Shown here: positions 31,210 through 40,581 of the stretch, piece after piece
Layout of the letters: each line of letters opens with the position of its first letter
Position numbering within the stretch: position 1 is the stretch's first letter
The notes under the pieces: model-generated
The model's input: the letters and a program-made list of their open reading frames with translations, nothing else
The model's database searches: none
What the model was told of the DNA's origin: nothing
Position numbers and translations under genes: made by a program
Origin: Scatosoma sp048465415
GTDB lineage: Bacteria; Bacillota; Clostridia; Christensenellales; Borkfalkiaceae
DNA length: 64,000 nt
Reading direction: 5' to 3'
NCBI GenBank assembly: GCA_048465415.1
Contig: DBFWLO010000014.1
Span: forward strand, 62,001 to 126,000

Positions 31210-31788
31210 CTATTGCGGTTTTTCTTCAAAATCCAACGTCAGATCGTAATCGCCGAGATGCTTCATTTGGAACCCGTTCTTTTTATATTCTTGATAATCG
31301 AAAGCCTCCAACTCGTCTATCGCAAGTTTATGAAACTCATAAAAATTATGCCACCATTCGTATCCGCTGCCCAAAGAGGCACCCAGGTATGCGTCGGCGA
31401 TGTCGCAGCCCATCTGCGGCGCGACGTAAAACGCGCCCATCGCAAGCACATTGACGCCGTTTCCCGCAATCGCGCGGAGCGCCGCCGGAACGCTTTCTAC
31501 CACTCCGCTCATCACATGCGGGCATTTGCTTGCCGCAATGTGAATACCCATACCCGTACCGCAAAAGACCAGCGCGCGTTCAAATTCGCTTTCCGAAATC
31601 ATAGCGCCAACCCTTAATCCCACTCTGTGAAACATGAGATCGGTATCGTCCAAAGCGCTGCCCGCCTTCACGCCTACGTCCGTAATTTTCCAGCCCCTCG
31701 CTTTAAGATGTGCCACCACCGCTTCTTTCAAGGGATACCCCGCAAAATCCGCTCCCACCAACAAACACTTATCTTTGATCGTTTTCAT
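31210..31788 (-). CDS. RpiB/LacA/LacB family sugar-phosphate isomerase
   Basis: The 192-residue protein has the strand VGADFAGYPLKEAV, an active-site cysteine loop FCGTGMGIHIAASK, and VNVLAMGAF near the C-terminus, as in the RpiB/LacAB family. It differs from RpiB of this window (54565-55029) in a tryptophan-rich extension (YEWWHNFYEFHKLAIDELEAFDYQEY) after the core. Family members convert ribose-5-P, galactose-6-P or tetrulose phosphates. The gene follows the acetylesterase gene by 13 bp and is the last gene of the ROK operon, so the substrate is probably a sugar released by the upstream hydrolases. Confidence 0.85.
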   Translation of the reverse strand: MKTIKDKCLLVGADFAGYPLKEAVVAHLKARGWKITDVGVKAGSALDDTDLMFHRVGLRVGAMISESEFERALVFCGTGMGIHIAASKCPHVMSGVVESVPAALRAIAGNGVNVLAMGAFYVAPQMGCDIADAYLGASLGSGYEWWHNFYEFHKLAIDELEAFDYQEYKKNGFQMKHLGDYDLTLDFEEKPQ

Positions 31789-31800
31789 TTTATATTTCCT

Positions 31801-33894
31801 TTATCTGTCCGAATTTTCCGGAAGTTTCATATCCGTGCGGCCGTTTTGCGGCTTTTGCGCCCGATCGATCCCAAGCGAGAAATTCAGATCGGATAAAACC
31901 GAGTTTTTCAGCCGCACCGTCACCTTTTTTTTCGCGCGGAATAAAAATTCCGCTTCCACGACCGATCTTCTCTGTTCTTCCGTGAACGAGCATCTTCCGT
32001 CGTCTCCCGTCCGTCCTTTTTCCAGATTTACCGCGTAATCGAAAAATTCCCCGCCAACGGGCAGACTCTCAGCCGAAGTTTCCCCGTTCATCAGCTCGAA
32101 ACGGTAAATTTCGCCGTCAGCCGTGCGGAATACCACGCCGCAAAATTCCGTTTCTCCGTCCGCTTTCAACTGAAAATTCCAGAACTTATAATCGGCGATA
32201 TGGCTTTTATGCCCCGCGAGACAAAGCGCGGGAGACGCGCCGAAGAAAAAATAATCCGCCGCCGTGGGCGCAGCCGTAAAGGAAACGCCGTCCCCGTCGC
32301 TCCCTATCGTCACCGCCGCGCCGTCGTACAACGTGCCTTTTTTCCACACTTCGACCTTGCGGCAGGTGCCGACCTGCCAGCCGAAATTATTTTCGTATAC
32401 GCTCAACGCGCCGTTCACCGTATGCGCGGGCGGGAAGCAGTAATCGCCGTCGACAGGCTCCCCGTCCGTCCTGTAAGGCAGCAAGGGCGCGCCCTCGCCG
32501 TCCGCCGCGTTACAGAAATCCTGATACTGCATAAAGGCGTAGGTCAGCTTATTCGGATGCGGAACGTCTCGGCTGAATACCCGTATCCGCTCTCCGTCCA
32601 AAGTCGCGGAAGCCTGATAATATTTTCCGTCCGCGCCCGCTATCGTGAAACCGTTCAGCCGCCCTTGTTCTCCGCGCGCCCCGTACGGACAGCGCCTTCC
32701 GTCCGAAAGTCCGCCCTTCGCGTTCTTTATCGAGCAAACCGCTTCGCCGTCGCCGTATTTCACTTCCGCAATCTGCGGATAGACGGTTCTCCTTCCGTCC
32801 AAAGCGTCGGCGATACGCGCCGCCACGGGCGCTTTGTTCACCGTATGGATAGGATGAAAGTACAAGTCGCCGTCTGCCTTTCTCCAACGCGGTTCTATAT
32901 CGTAAATCGGAAGGGCAATAACTCCGTCCGCTTCGCCTTGCAACGCCGTCAAAGCCTCATTGATATACAGATATCCGTATTTATCCCCGTAAGGATAATA
33001 TTCGGGCGCGATCTGCACCGCGACAAAGGGAATATGGCCGAAGGCATGACGGAAATCGCCCGTTATCAGCTTCATTTCACGAAGGAAATATTGTGCGAAT
33101 TCATAATCCCAGGCGGAACTTTCTCCCAGATACCATACGATTCCCTTGAATTTCAAGCCGAGCATCGGGGCGATTTTTTCGTTCCATACCCCCTCGATCT
33201 GCGTATAATTTCTGCCGCCGACGGTATTATAATCCTCGATCGTCACATACCTGCCCGCTCTCTTTAAAAAATCCAGCAACTCAACGTCACTCTCGGCGAG
33301 TTCCCGGCGCAGATATGCCTCCGCACTCAGGCCGCCCATGGCGGTATGTACGAATCCCACGGGAATGTTTTCTCTTTCGGCAAGTAAGACAGCCGTCTGC
33401 ACGCTGAGAGCGGAAATATTTTTAAGCCGCTCGTTTCCGCTTTCCGCCCAATCGTAATCGAGCGCGAAATTTTCCTGCGGGTAGGCCGGCCTTTGCAATT
33501 CTTCGCCTTCCGGGACATATTTTTCCAAAAGATCCAACAACGATATCTTTACTTTTTCCGTCCGTTTCCACCAACTTTCATAATCTTCCACCGCGGAAAG
33601 ACAATAAGACATATTCGACTGTCCCAAAGCAAGATACACATCCCCGAAACGCACTTTTGCCGAAACTTTTTCCTCGCCGCATTCGGCCGTCAGCACAAAT
33701 ACATGCTCCGTATCGTTCACTTCTTTAAAGGTAACGGAAAACCGTCCTTCCTTCGCGGCAACAAACTTTGCTTCGAAATATCCGCCGCCCGAAAGGGTAC
33801 ATTTTACTTCCCCGTCGGCATACCCTTTCACAAAAATCGGTTCGCCGCGCTGTATAATCGCTCCGTCCTTAAAATAACCGAAAAATTTCAACAT
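31801..33894 (-). CDS. Sialate O-acetylesterase-like SGNH hydrolase
   Basis: The 697-residue product is taken from ATG 33894, which has AGGAAGG four bases before it; a longer frame upstream overlaps the next gene and is not used. An N-terminal beta domain (about 1-80) precedes GDVYLALGQSNM with nucleophile Ser93, then PVGFVHTAMGGLSAEAYL and WYLGESSAWD, the block that usually reads WYQGESN. A second catalytic triad half, including a histidine late in the domain (YFHPIHTVNKAPVA), is present. A C-terminal beta domain follows. No signal peptide is seen. It likely removes acetyl esters from glycans before or after rhamnosidase action, in the cytoplasm. Confidence 0.8.
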   Translation of the reverse strand: MLKFFGYFKDGAIIQRGEPIFVKGYADGEVKCTLSGGGYFEAKFVAAKEGRFSVTFKEVNDTEHVFVLTAECGEEKVSAKVRFGDVYLALGQSNMSYCLSAVEDYESWWKRTEKVKISLLDLLEKYVPEGEELQRPAYPQENFALDYDWAESGNERLKNISALSVQTAVLLAERENIPVGFVHTAMGGLSAEAYLRRELAESDVELLDFLKRAGRYVTIEDYNTVGGRNYTQIEGVWNEKIAPMLGLKFKGIVWYLGESSAWDYEFAQYFLREMKLITGDFRHAFGHIPFVAVQIAPEYYPYGDKYGYLYINEALTALQGEADGVIALPIYDIEPRWRKADGDLYFHPIHTVNKAPVAARIADALDGRRTVYPQIAEVKYGDGEAVCSIKNAKGGLSDGRRCPYGARGEQGRLNGFTIAGADGKYYQASATLDGERIRVFSRDVPHPNKLTYAFMQYQDFCNAADGEGAPLLPYRTDGEPVDGDYCFPPAHTVNGALSVYENNFGWQVGTCRKVEVWKKGTLYDGAAVTIGSDGDGVSFTAAPTAADYFFFGASPALCLAGHKSHIADYKFWNFQLKADGETEFCGVVFRTADGEIYRFELMNGETSAESLPVGGEFFDYAVNLEKGRTGDDGRCSFTEEQRRSVVEAEFLFRAKKKVTVRLKNSVLSDLNFSLGIDRAQKPQNGRTDMKLPENSDR

Positions 33895-33904
33895 TTTTCC
33901 TTCC

Positions 33905-35956
33905 TCAATCCTTACTTTGAGCGGCCAAGTATTTATCGAACACATAACAGGCGACCGCCGCCCAGCCATGACAAAGACTGCCCGCGTCGTGGAAATCCGC
34001 CTCGCCGTTCGCAGTCTCCCAATAGGAAGTCGCGCCCGAAAAAAGCATTCCGCCGAATATTTCACAAATATCCTTCACGCACCACGTAAGATCGCCCTCC
34101 GCGAGTACGATCGCGTCGTACTTGAATTGCAGCGCGGCAAAAGTCATCTCCGTCGCCCGTCCGCGCGGTTCTTTCAAGACTCCGCACAAGTTTTTCGCCC
34201 GCTCCCCCACCGCCGCGCCCGCCATGATCGCCGCCGCCTGCGTATACGCATGATACCCGCGCAGGCCCTTTTCGTCGCGATAGGAGGCATACAGACCTCT
34301 CTCCGCGTCATAGAATCCCTCTAAACGAGCTTTCAGCCGATCGGCGCATACTTTTATATCCGATGCCTTTTCGCCTCGTCCGGCACGTTTTTCGAGTCCT
34401 GAGAGCTTCTCCGCCGCCATGGCGACGATCGCCGTCAGAATACAGTCGTAGCCGTCCGCTATCTTTTCCGTACGATTGAAGTCTCCTCCGTTCAGCCCGT
34501 CCGACCATTCGTGGAAATTCCAATACCTCGGCTCCGTAAACAGCTTCACCCCCTTTTCGTCGCTTCGCTTTAAGAATATGCCGAGAATGTTTTCCGCAAC
34601 GGGAAGCATTTCCTTTACGAAAGACTCGTCGTAATCGACTTCCGCATTCTCGCAGACGGCAATCAGCCAGTACGCGCTGAACGAGGGGATCGTGATGCTC
34701 ATTCTCGCGGGCGCGCAGAGAGCCACAAGCCCGTCCTCGCCGAGCGAGCGCGCAAACAGACGAAGGGAAGCGCGCGGGAACTCATATTCTTCAAACGCTC
34801 CGTAGCCGAACAGCATTTGATTTCTCGAATCCATGCCGTACAACGCCTGTTCCCGCCAGGGACAGTCCTCGTAGTGCTCGTGCGCGCAGAGTTCCAGCGT
34901 GCGCCTGCCCGTCTCGTAAATCTTATCCAGCAACCGGTCTCCGAACGATTTTTCAGTCTTTTTAAAGGGGTATACGGCTTCGCGAAGAGTCAATCGGAAC
35001 AGTTCGGCTTTTTCCGTTTCCATATACAGACAAAGATATCTCGCGCCCATACGGCACAGATAATCGTCCAGTTCGTTTTTTCCCGCCGCCAAAGTCAGCC
35101 CGCACGCGAAATTCCGTCCTTCGCGCTCGGTGCGCACGCGCAGATCGGCGAGATGTTCCCCCCACCCCAGAACGGCTTTGCAGGGTTGATCGACGGCGAC
35201 GGAAAGAGAGAGATAGCCGCTCGTCTCTTTTTTCAGATCGATTATAATAAAAATCCCCTCCGCCTCCTTGTTTTCCGCCTTAAAGACCAGCGGCAGCGTA
35301 TCGGCGGATTTCACACGGTCTTTTCCCGTCATTTCCGCAAAACGCAGCACAGACGTCCACGCGTTCTGTATTTTTTCCGCGTCGGTACCCCCGGAACGAT
35401 ATTTGAAAATTCCTTGCGCGGCGACGACGGCGGGCAAAGGTTCGGATATATTCAATCTCTTTATCGGACGTTTTTCCTCATGAAAATCGATCAACACCTT
35501 ATGGCACGGCTTCCATTCTTCCCCGCGGTCGGTGAAATCATATTTCCAGCCGTAACCGAGCTGCGGCGTGATTGCGTCCCCTATCCGATAATGTCTTCCG
35601 GCTCTTCCTCTCGTCTTGTCGTCGGAAGAAGCGATAACGGCTCCGTCGGAAATAATTTCAAAAGCGACGAACGCAGACGTTGCGCGGCAAACAGAAAAAT
35701 CCTCTCCCGTATGCATGGCGATCACGTAAAGTCGATTTTTTCCCATACGCAAAAACGGGGTGATATTTACCTCGTCCACGCTTTTGTATTCGGGCAGATC
35801 GGCGCATTGTCCGTTGGAAATAAAGACGCCGTTGATATATGCGGCATACTTGTAATCGGCGGTGATTTTCAGAATGACTTCACCCCCGCCGCCAATAAAC
35901 TCCCTTTCGAACTCGGCAAAACCGCATTCTTCTTTTTCCGCCCAGATCGGTCTCAT
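33905..35956 (-). CDS. GH78-like alpha-L-rhamnosidase
   Basis: The 683-residue protein begins with a beta-sandwich (ITADYKYAAYINGVFISNGQCADLPEYKSVDEVNITPFL, written here in parts) and another beta domain. An (alpha/alpha)6-like helical domain follows from about residue 340. In it HEHYEDCPWREQALYGMDSRNQ resembles the CPxRE/D region that carries the catalytic acid of GH78 rhamnosidases. WSDGLNGGDFNRTEKIADGY and the end region YWETANGEADFHDAGSLCHGWAA also match. No signal peptide, so the enzyme is intracellular, acting on imported oligosaccharides. It lies 14 bp after the DUF3863-like gene. Family assignment is firm; the linkage specificity is not. Confidence 0.85.
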   Translation of the reverse strand: MRPIWAEKEECGFAEFEREFIGGGGEVILKITADYKYAAYINGVFISNGQCADLPEYKSVDEVNITPFLRMGKNRLYVIAMHTGEDFSVCRATSAFVAFEIISDGAVIASSDDKTRGRAGRHYRIGDAITPQLGYGWKYDFTDRGEEWKPCHKVLIDFHEEKRPIKRLNISEPLPAVVAAQGIFKYRSGGTDAEKIQNAWTSVLRFAEMTGKDRVKSADTLPLVFKAENKEAEGIFIIIDLKKETSGYLSLSVAVDQPCKAVLGWGEHLADLRVRTEREGRNFACGLTLAAGKNELDDYLCRMGARYLCLYMETEKAELFRLTLREAVYPFKKTEKSFGDRLLDKIYETGRRTLELCAHEHYEDCPWREQALYGMDSRNQMLFGYGAFEEYEFPRASLRLFARSLGEDGLVALCAPARMSITIPSFSAYWLIAVCENAEVDYDESFVKEMLPVAENILGIFLKRSDEKGVKLFTEPRYWNFHEWSDGLNGGDFNRTEKIADGYDCILTAIVAMAAEKLSGLEKRAGRGEKASDIKVCADRLKARLEGFYDAERGLYASYRDEKGLRGYHAYTQAAAIMAGAAVGERAKNLCGVLKEPRGRATEMTFAALQFKYDAIVLAEGDLTWCVKDICEIFGGMLFSGATSYWETANGEADFHDAGSLCHGWAAVACYVFDKYLAAQSKD

Positions 35957-35970
35957 TCCATCACCCTCGT

Positions 35971-37281
35971 TTATTCGATCGCTTTGAAACCGTATTTTCT
36001 TTCGCCGCGACGGATCAGCGCCTTTTGCGACTCCGTCAGTTCGCCGACGGAGATCGGTTTATCCTGCGCGCGCAGACCTTTTTGGTTAATATCGCCCATT
36101 AAGCTCCAATTCCGATGGATAATCCCCTTTGCATAATCGGAATCGTCCGGCTCGCGGGCGGGACGGGTATAATCGGTAAAATCGATGATTTTCCTTTCTC
36201 CGCTTTTAAGGTCGGTCCTGAACGCCAGACGAAACGATTTGTTCATATACCATTCTATCTGAATATTTTCATCGCTTCCGCCCCAGCCGATGCCGCGGTG
36301 TTTAAAATGATAGTTCCAATCGGAATTATCCTTATGCGCGGCGCGGAAGTCTTTTCCCAGCTCTCCGAAGGAGACGAGACGAACGTCCGGATATTTCTCT
36401 TTCAGGGCGCGGAAGAAATCAAACACCGTCTCCGCGTCAATGCCCATTCGATGGTGTCCGTCGCGTTGAATCAGGCAAAGCTCCCAAATAGCGGTGGCGA
36501 AGCCGAACTCGTTGTTCAGGGCGTAGCTCTCTTCCAGCATCTGCCCCGCCGTCTTCACCATGATCTCGATCCCCTTTTCCTCCCCGAAGGGACGGAGCGT
36601 CTCGATCGGGCCGCATCCCATGCGGCTGTTATAGCCCTCCTTAGTCACCCCGGCGTAGGTTGCGTTGACGAAATCCACCGTCCACCCGTCGAAAGTGACC
36701 GCGTCGATAAAATCCTCTTTTCCCTGCGCCGGCTTACAAAAATGCTGTTTAGAAGGATAATAGGGATAACAGGGCGAACCGTCCCCGTCCTGATTGTCCA
36801 CCGCATATTGGCTGAAAATATTCCCCTGCACCGTATGTATGCCGAGGGAAGCGATATGCTCTATCGCTGCGGACGGAATAAATCCGCCGACGACGGAGGA
36901 GGGCAGATAGTCCTCCCCCATAAACCCTTTGAGCAGCCTTATCGCTTCGTCCACGTTTCGGGCGATCTCCACTCTGGGCAAATATGCGCCCGCAAAATAC
37001 GCGCCGAGCATATACGTTACGTCGTCGCCGTATTTTTCGTGATATTCCCTGGTCTTGGCGCGGATCGCGCGGAAATTGTCGCTCCCGTCCGCCAGTGCGG
37101 AATGGCTGAGCGCGATGGTGATCCGTCCGTCGGGGACGGCTCTCGCGATCGCCTCCCGATACGCGACGAGATTTTCAAGCGTGTTTTCCTGTCGTTCGTC
37201 CACTCCGAGCCCGAGTCCCGGCATCACCTCTATCTGATTGATACGAACGACCAAAGTAAAGCAATAAAATTTTCCTTTCAT
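35971..37281 (-). CDS. DUF3863/DUF3864-like protein (TIM-barrel glycosidase-like)
   Basis: The 436-residue product starts at ATG 37281, which has AAAGGATC six bases upstream; a longer upstream frame overlaps the ROK gene. The N-terminal part (MKGKFYCFTLVVRINQIEV, then DVTYMLGAYFAGAYLPRVEIA and GYNSRMGCGPIETL) and the late WNYHFKHRGIGWGGSDENIQIEWY resemble the DUF3863/DUF3864 pair. That family is thought to have a glycosidase- or deacetylase-like barrel with histidine and aspartate residues, but no activity is established to my knowledge. No signal peptide is seen. It sits between a ROK regulator and a rhamnosidase. The family assignment is from memory, moderately secure. Confidence 0.6.
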   Translation of the reverse strand: MKGKFYCFTLVVRINQIEVMPGLGLGVDERQENTLENLVAYREAIARAVPDGRITIALSHSALADGSDNFRAIRAKTREYHEKYGDDVTYMLGAYFAGAYLPRVEIARNVDEAIRLLKGFMGEDYLPSSVVGGFIPSAAIEHIASLGIHTVQGNIFSQYAVDNQDGDGSPCYPYYPSKQHFCKPAQGKEDFIDAVTFDGWTVDFVNATYAGVTKEGYNSRMGCGPIETLRPFGEEKGIEIMVKTAGQMLEESYALNNEFGFATAIWELCLIQRDGHHRMGIDAETVFDFFRALKEKYPDVRLVSFGELGKDFRAAHKDNSDWNYHFKHRGIGWGGSDENIQIEWYMNKSFRLAFRTDLKSGERKIIDFTDYTRPAREPDDSDYAKGIIHRNWSLMGDINQKGLRAQDKPISVGELTESQKALIRRGERKYGFKAIE

Positions 37282-37298
37282 TCGAGATCCTTTTTTTG

Positions 37299-38489
37299 TC
37301 ACTGCTTCAAAATTTTGTCGAACTGAGAATTGATGGCGCAGCTGATACACCCGAGCATAATCGCGCGGTTCATCAACGTCGAATACTGGATGTCCATTTG
37401 ATTGAGGGAACTGTTATATTTTTTGACATAATAATGGACATACCCGAGGAATTTATCGCCGAGTTCGACGATCCGTCCGTCGATGACGATGCGGCGGATA
37501 TCGAGCAGGCTGTTCATATTGAGCAGAAGCACGGCAAAATTTTTTGCGCAATGCTTCACGACTTTATCGACGACTTCGTCCCCGCTTAAAAACAACAGTT
37601 TCACCTCGTCGAAATCCAGCACGTCCTTGTGCGCAAGAGGGTGCTCGATATTTTCCTTTTTCAGTTTTTCTATAATCGCAAGAAAGATAGCGGTCATGGA
37701 AACATACAGTCCCATACCTTTCTGCGGCTCGTTGGTATCGGGCGCGTAATATCCCAGTTCGCCCAGAAAACCGTGGTCCCCCTCGAAAATTTTTCCGTCG
37801 AAAAGGAACGCCGCGCCGATATTCACGTCGAAATGAATAAACATCGCGTTTATATTCCGCTCTTCGCTGAGTACGCCGAACTGCATCTCGCCGATCAGAC
37901 CGGAGACGATATCCTTTTTCACGATCACATCGCAGTGAAATTCTTTTTGGAACATTTCCGCGATATTGATCTTCTTAAAATTATCGATACGGGGCGCCAG
38001 CAGATAATATCCGGTTTCCGGATCGATGAGCCCGGGCGAAGCTATCCCGATGCACAACAGTTTCTTTCCCGCCGTCACCTGTTGTTCCATTCCCTCCCGG
38101 ATCACGCGGAATATTTCCCGAAATATTTCTTCCGTAATGATGATGACGTTCGGTACCTTCGCGCAATACAGAATCTGTCTGTTGGTGTTGGAAATACACA
38201 CGACCAGATCTCGATCGGTGAGATTGACGGACGCCACGCAACCGAGATCGCCGTTGACGTGATATTTGATCGGCCGTCTGCCCGGTTTTCCGAGATCGGT
38301 AACGTTGGAAAGGGTAAGTATCCCCCTTTCCTGTAAGTCGTTAACTATATTTTCGACGGCGGTATTGGAAAGACCGATCGCCTTCGCGATGTCCGTGCAC
38401 GAATAGGAGCCTTTTCTCATCAGTTGCAGAATTTTTTGCTGATTGTTGTATCTGATATATTCCTGATTGCTTTGCGCCTTCCTGACCAT
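37299..38489 (-). CDS. ROK family transcriptional regulator (NagC/XylR-like)
   Basis: The 396-residue protein has an N-terminal winged helix (YNNQQKILQLMRKGSYSCTDIAKAIGLSN, given in part, then ENIVNDLQERGIL) and a ROK sugar-binding body. The body has IGIASPGLIDPETGYYL but in place of the GIGxGxGxG kinase loop reads IHFDVNIGAAFLFDG. The GEIGHM motif reads GELGYY and the zinc-binding CxCGxxGC motif is missing. It is therefore a sensor that should bind a sugar but not phosphorylate it. It heads the operon of DUF3863-like, GH78, acetylesterase and isomerase genes, which it likely represses. Its promoter is TTGTCT-N17-TATACT. Confidence 0.88.
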   Translation of the reverse strand: MVRKAQSNQEYIRYNNQQKILQLMRKGSYSCTDIAKAIGLSNTAVENIVNDLQERGILTLSNVTDLGKPGRRPIKYHVNGDLGCVASVNLTDRDLVVCISNTNRQILYCAKVPNVIIITEEIFREIFRVIREGMEQQVTAGKKLLCIGIASPGLIDPETGYYLLAPRIDNFKKINIAEMFQKEFHCDVIVKKDIVSGLIGEMQFGVLSEERNINAMFIHFDVNIGAAFLFDGKIFEGDHGFLGELGYYAPDTNEPQKGMGLYVSMTAIFLAIIEKLKKENIEHPLAHKDVLDFDEVKLLFLSGDEVVDKVVKHCAKNFAVLLLNMNSLLDIRRIVIDGRIVELGDKFLGYVHYYVKKYNSSLNQMDIQYSTLMNRAIMLGCISCAINSQFDKILKQ

Positions 38490-38571
38490 TGTCCCCTCTC
38501 TTTAATTATTTCTCTTCGCTTATATTTCCGCCCCGTACTTCCTTCGACGCGGATGCGTTTCCGTTATATAA

Positions 38572-38600
38572 AGTATATCACTAAAAAGCGGAAAAGACAA
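38572..38600 (-). promoter_or_regulatory. Promoter of the ROK operon
   Basis: TTGTCT and TATACT on the minus strand are spaced by 17 bp. The -10 box lies about 80 bp before the ROK start codon. Confidence 0.65.
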
Positions 38601-38646
38601 TACCTCTCCAACGTTTTCCGAAAATTATTCGGATTTTATCGGTTTT

Positions 38647-40561
38647 TCAGGAATTTTCCAGTTTTATGCTTCCCCAGTCGCTATACAGGATCTGTTGCGC
38701 CAGCTGATCGAAACTGAACGTGTCCATCGCGGTTCCGACCAGATTTTCGTGCGTGAATAAAAACTCATGCATTTCCCCGAACTTTCCGTCCATGGCCTCG
38801 ATCGTTCCGCCCTTCGACTTGACGATCAACGCGTCGACATAACGTTTGATCAGTTCGCAATAAAATTGCAGATATACAAGGCTCTTTTTCACGAGCGGAT
38901 TCTTTTCTCTCTTTCCTCTTTCGCCCGTTTCAACCGCCGAAACGGCGAGAAAATCCTGCAACTCGGTCAGATCCTTTTCCACTTCGTCGTCTACCTGCCT
39001 ACATTCGTTGCGCAGATACGCGGCGCACTTGCTGTTCTCGATCCTTTCCAGTATTCCCAGGCAGAAATCCTTATGCCCGCCGTACAGTACCCCGAAATAT
39101 TCTTCTTTCAGCGCGGAAAAAGACGTTGAAGGCTCTTCCAGCGCGCGCCCCATCACAAACATACCGAAGCCGTGCGGCATGAACACCTTCTGCACCTGAC
39201 AGGAAACAAACCCGTTCATGCCCAGCTTTTCTAACGCGCACACGTCGTTATAGATCACCTCCGCCAACTGCAAGCCCGCGAGATCTTTGTACGGTTCCCA
39301 CATGAGATGATAATCGAAATCGAACGCGTCTCCGTGAAATTGTTTGCGGTGCGCAAACCAGAACGCAAGATTTCCTTCCGTAGACGAGGGAAAGGCAATG
39401 CGGTTAAGCCTGAATTCCGGCAACGGCGCGTTGCGGTCGATATTTTCCCCACCCGCCAGCAGTCCGTGAGAAAAGGTGCGCGTGATCGGCGCGAACATCA
39501 TGACGAACCGTTCGGAATTATTCAGCGTTACAGTTCTCGCCGGCCATAAAAGTTCGAAATAGATGAGAAAAACGATCTTCGTGTCATTATGCAGTTCGGT
39601 CAGCCGACGGTCGATCTCGTTGAGCATGATAAAATACCAGTCGGTAGGAATTTTCTTCCGACAGTTTTCGCATTCGCAGTAATTGTTGAAATTGTCGCCC
39701 AACCAAAAATGCAGATAGTCGATCTCGTCGTGCTTTTCTATGTACGCCACCACTTCGTCAACGATCAGCTTCCGCACCTCGGGATCGGAATAGCACAGCT
39801 GCGAATAGAGCGGAGTGTCCCGATAGAATTTCCGTTTTCCGTCGAGTTCGGCGAGATACCGTCTCTTTTCGGGCGGGATATCCTCGTCCTTGATCGTATG
39901 CCAGCCCTTAGAGGGAAAGGCCAGACATTCGCACGTCCAGCCGTGCCCGACGGCGTGATAGAGCATGCCCCGCTTTCCGATCTCCTCGGAGATCGTTTTC
40001 ACGAAAGAAGCCGCCTGTTCGTTCGTCCGTCAGTCGTTCGCCGACGGCGTACTCGTTCCGCTCGTGATTATACCAGCGGTCGAAAAAGGTATAACTGTCG
40101 CGGAACTGGGTGAAATAAGAATTGAAGCCGTTCTTCATCGACCAATCGATGATCCCGAGTACGTCCTCCAACGAGTTCGCGCCCTCGATCGTCACGGTAC
40201 GGTAACGGTAACGAGGACGGAAGTCCAAGGAAACACAGCACTCCTTTTCCGTCAAACGGGGAATTTTCTCCCCGTCCTCGCCCGGGCGGACAAAAGCGCA
40301 CCCCAACTCCCGCAGCAGCCGATAGACTCCTTCGAGGACACTTCTGCCGTTGATGCCGGAGATCGTTCCCCGCCCTTCCTCCACGCAGACGCGGAATTTG
40401 TCGTCCCATCGGACGGAATCGCCTTCCCCCGCCAGGGAGGGATCGACGACAAGCGCGATATTGCACACGTCCGCTCCCGTGATCTTTTTATAATATTTTT
40501 GTAATTCGCCGCGCGCGAACGCCAATACCGTATCCATAACACTCCCGATTGCCGCTTTCAT
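38647..40561 (-). pseudogene. DUF4838-type glycosidase-like protein, broken by a frameshift
   Basis: Two overlapping frames encode the two halves of one protein. The N-terminal half (from ATG 40561) has SGINGRSVLEGVYRLLRELGCAFVRPG, seen in the GH20-like/alpha-glucuronidase N-domain. The C-terminal half has EEIGKRGMLYHAVGHGWTCECL, DYLHFWLGDNFNNYCECENC and FFELLWPARTVTL-like blocks (here YFELLWPARTVTL) of DUF4838. They join at a 4-bp tandem duplication GTTCGTTCG (40017-40025 on the plus strand). Removing one copy restores continuous reading TDE-QAASFVKTI. The intact product would be about 637 residues, cytoplasmic. A true pseudogene or an assembly error are both possible. It is the last gene of the 12-kb system 3 operon. 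Confidence 0.75.
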
Positions 40562-40581
40562 GCGTTTATATTTTTCGTCGT

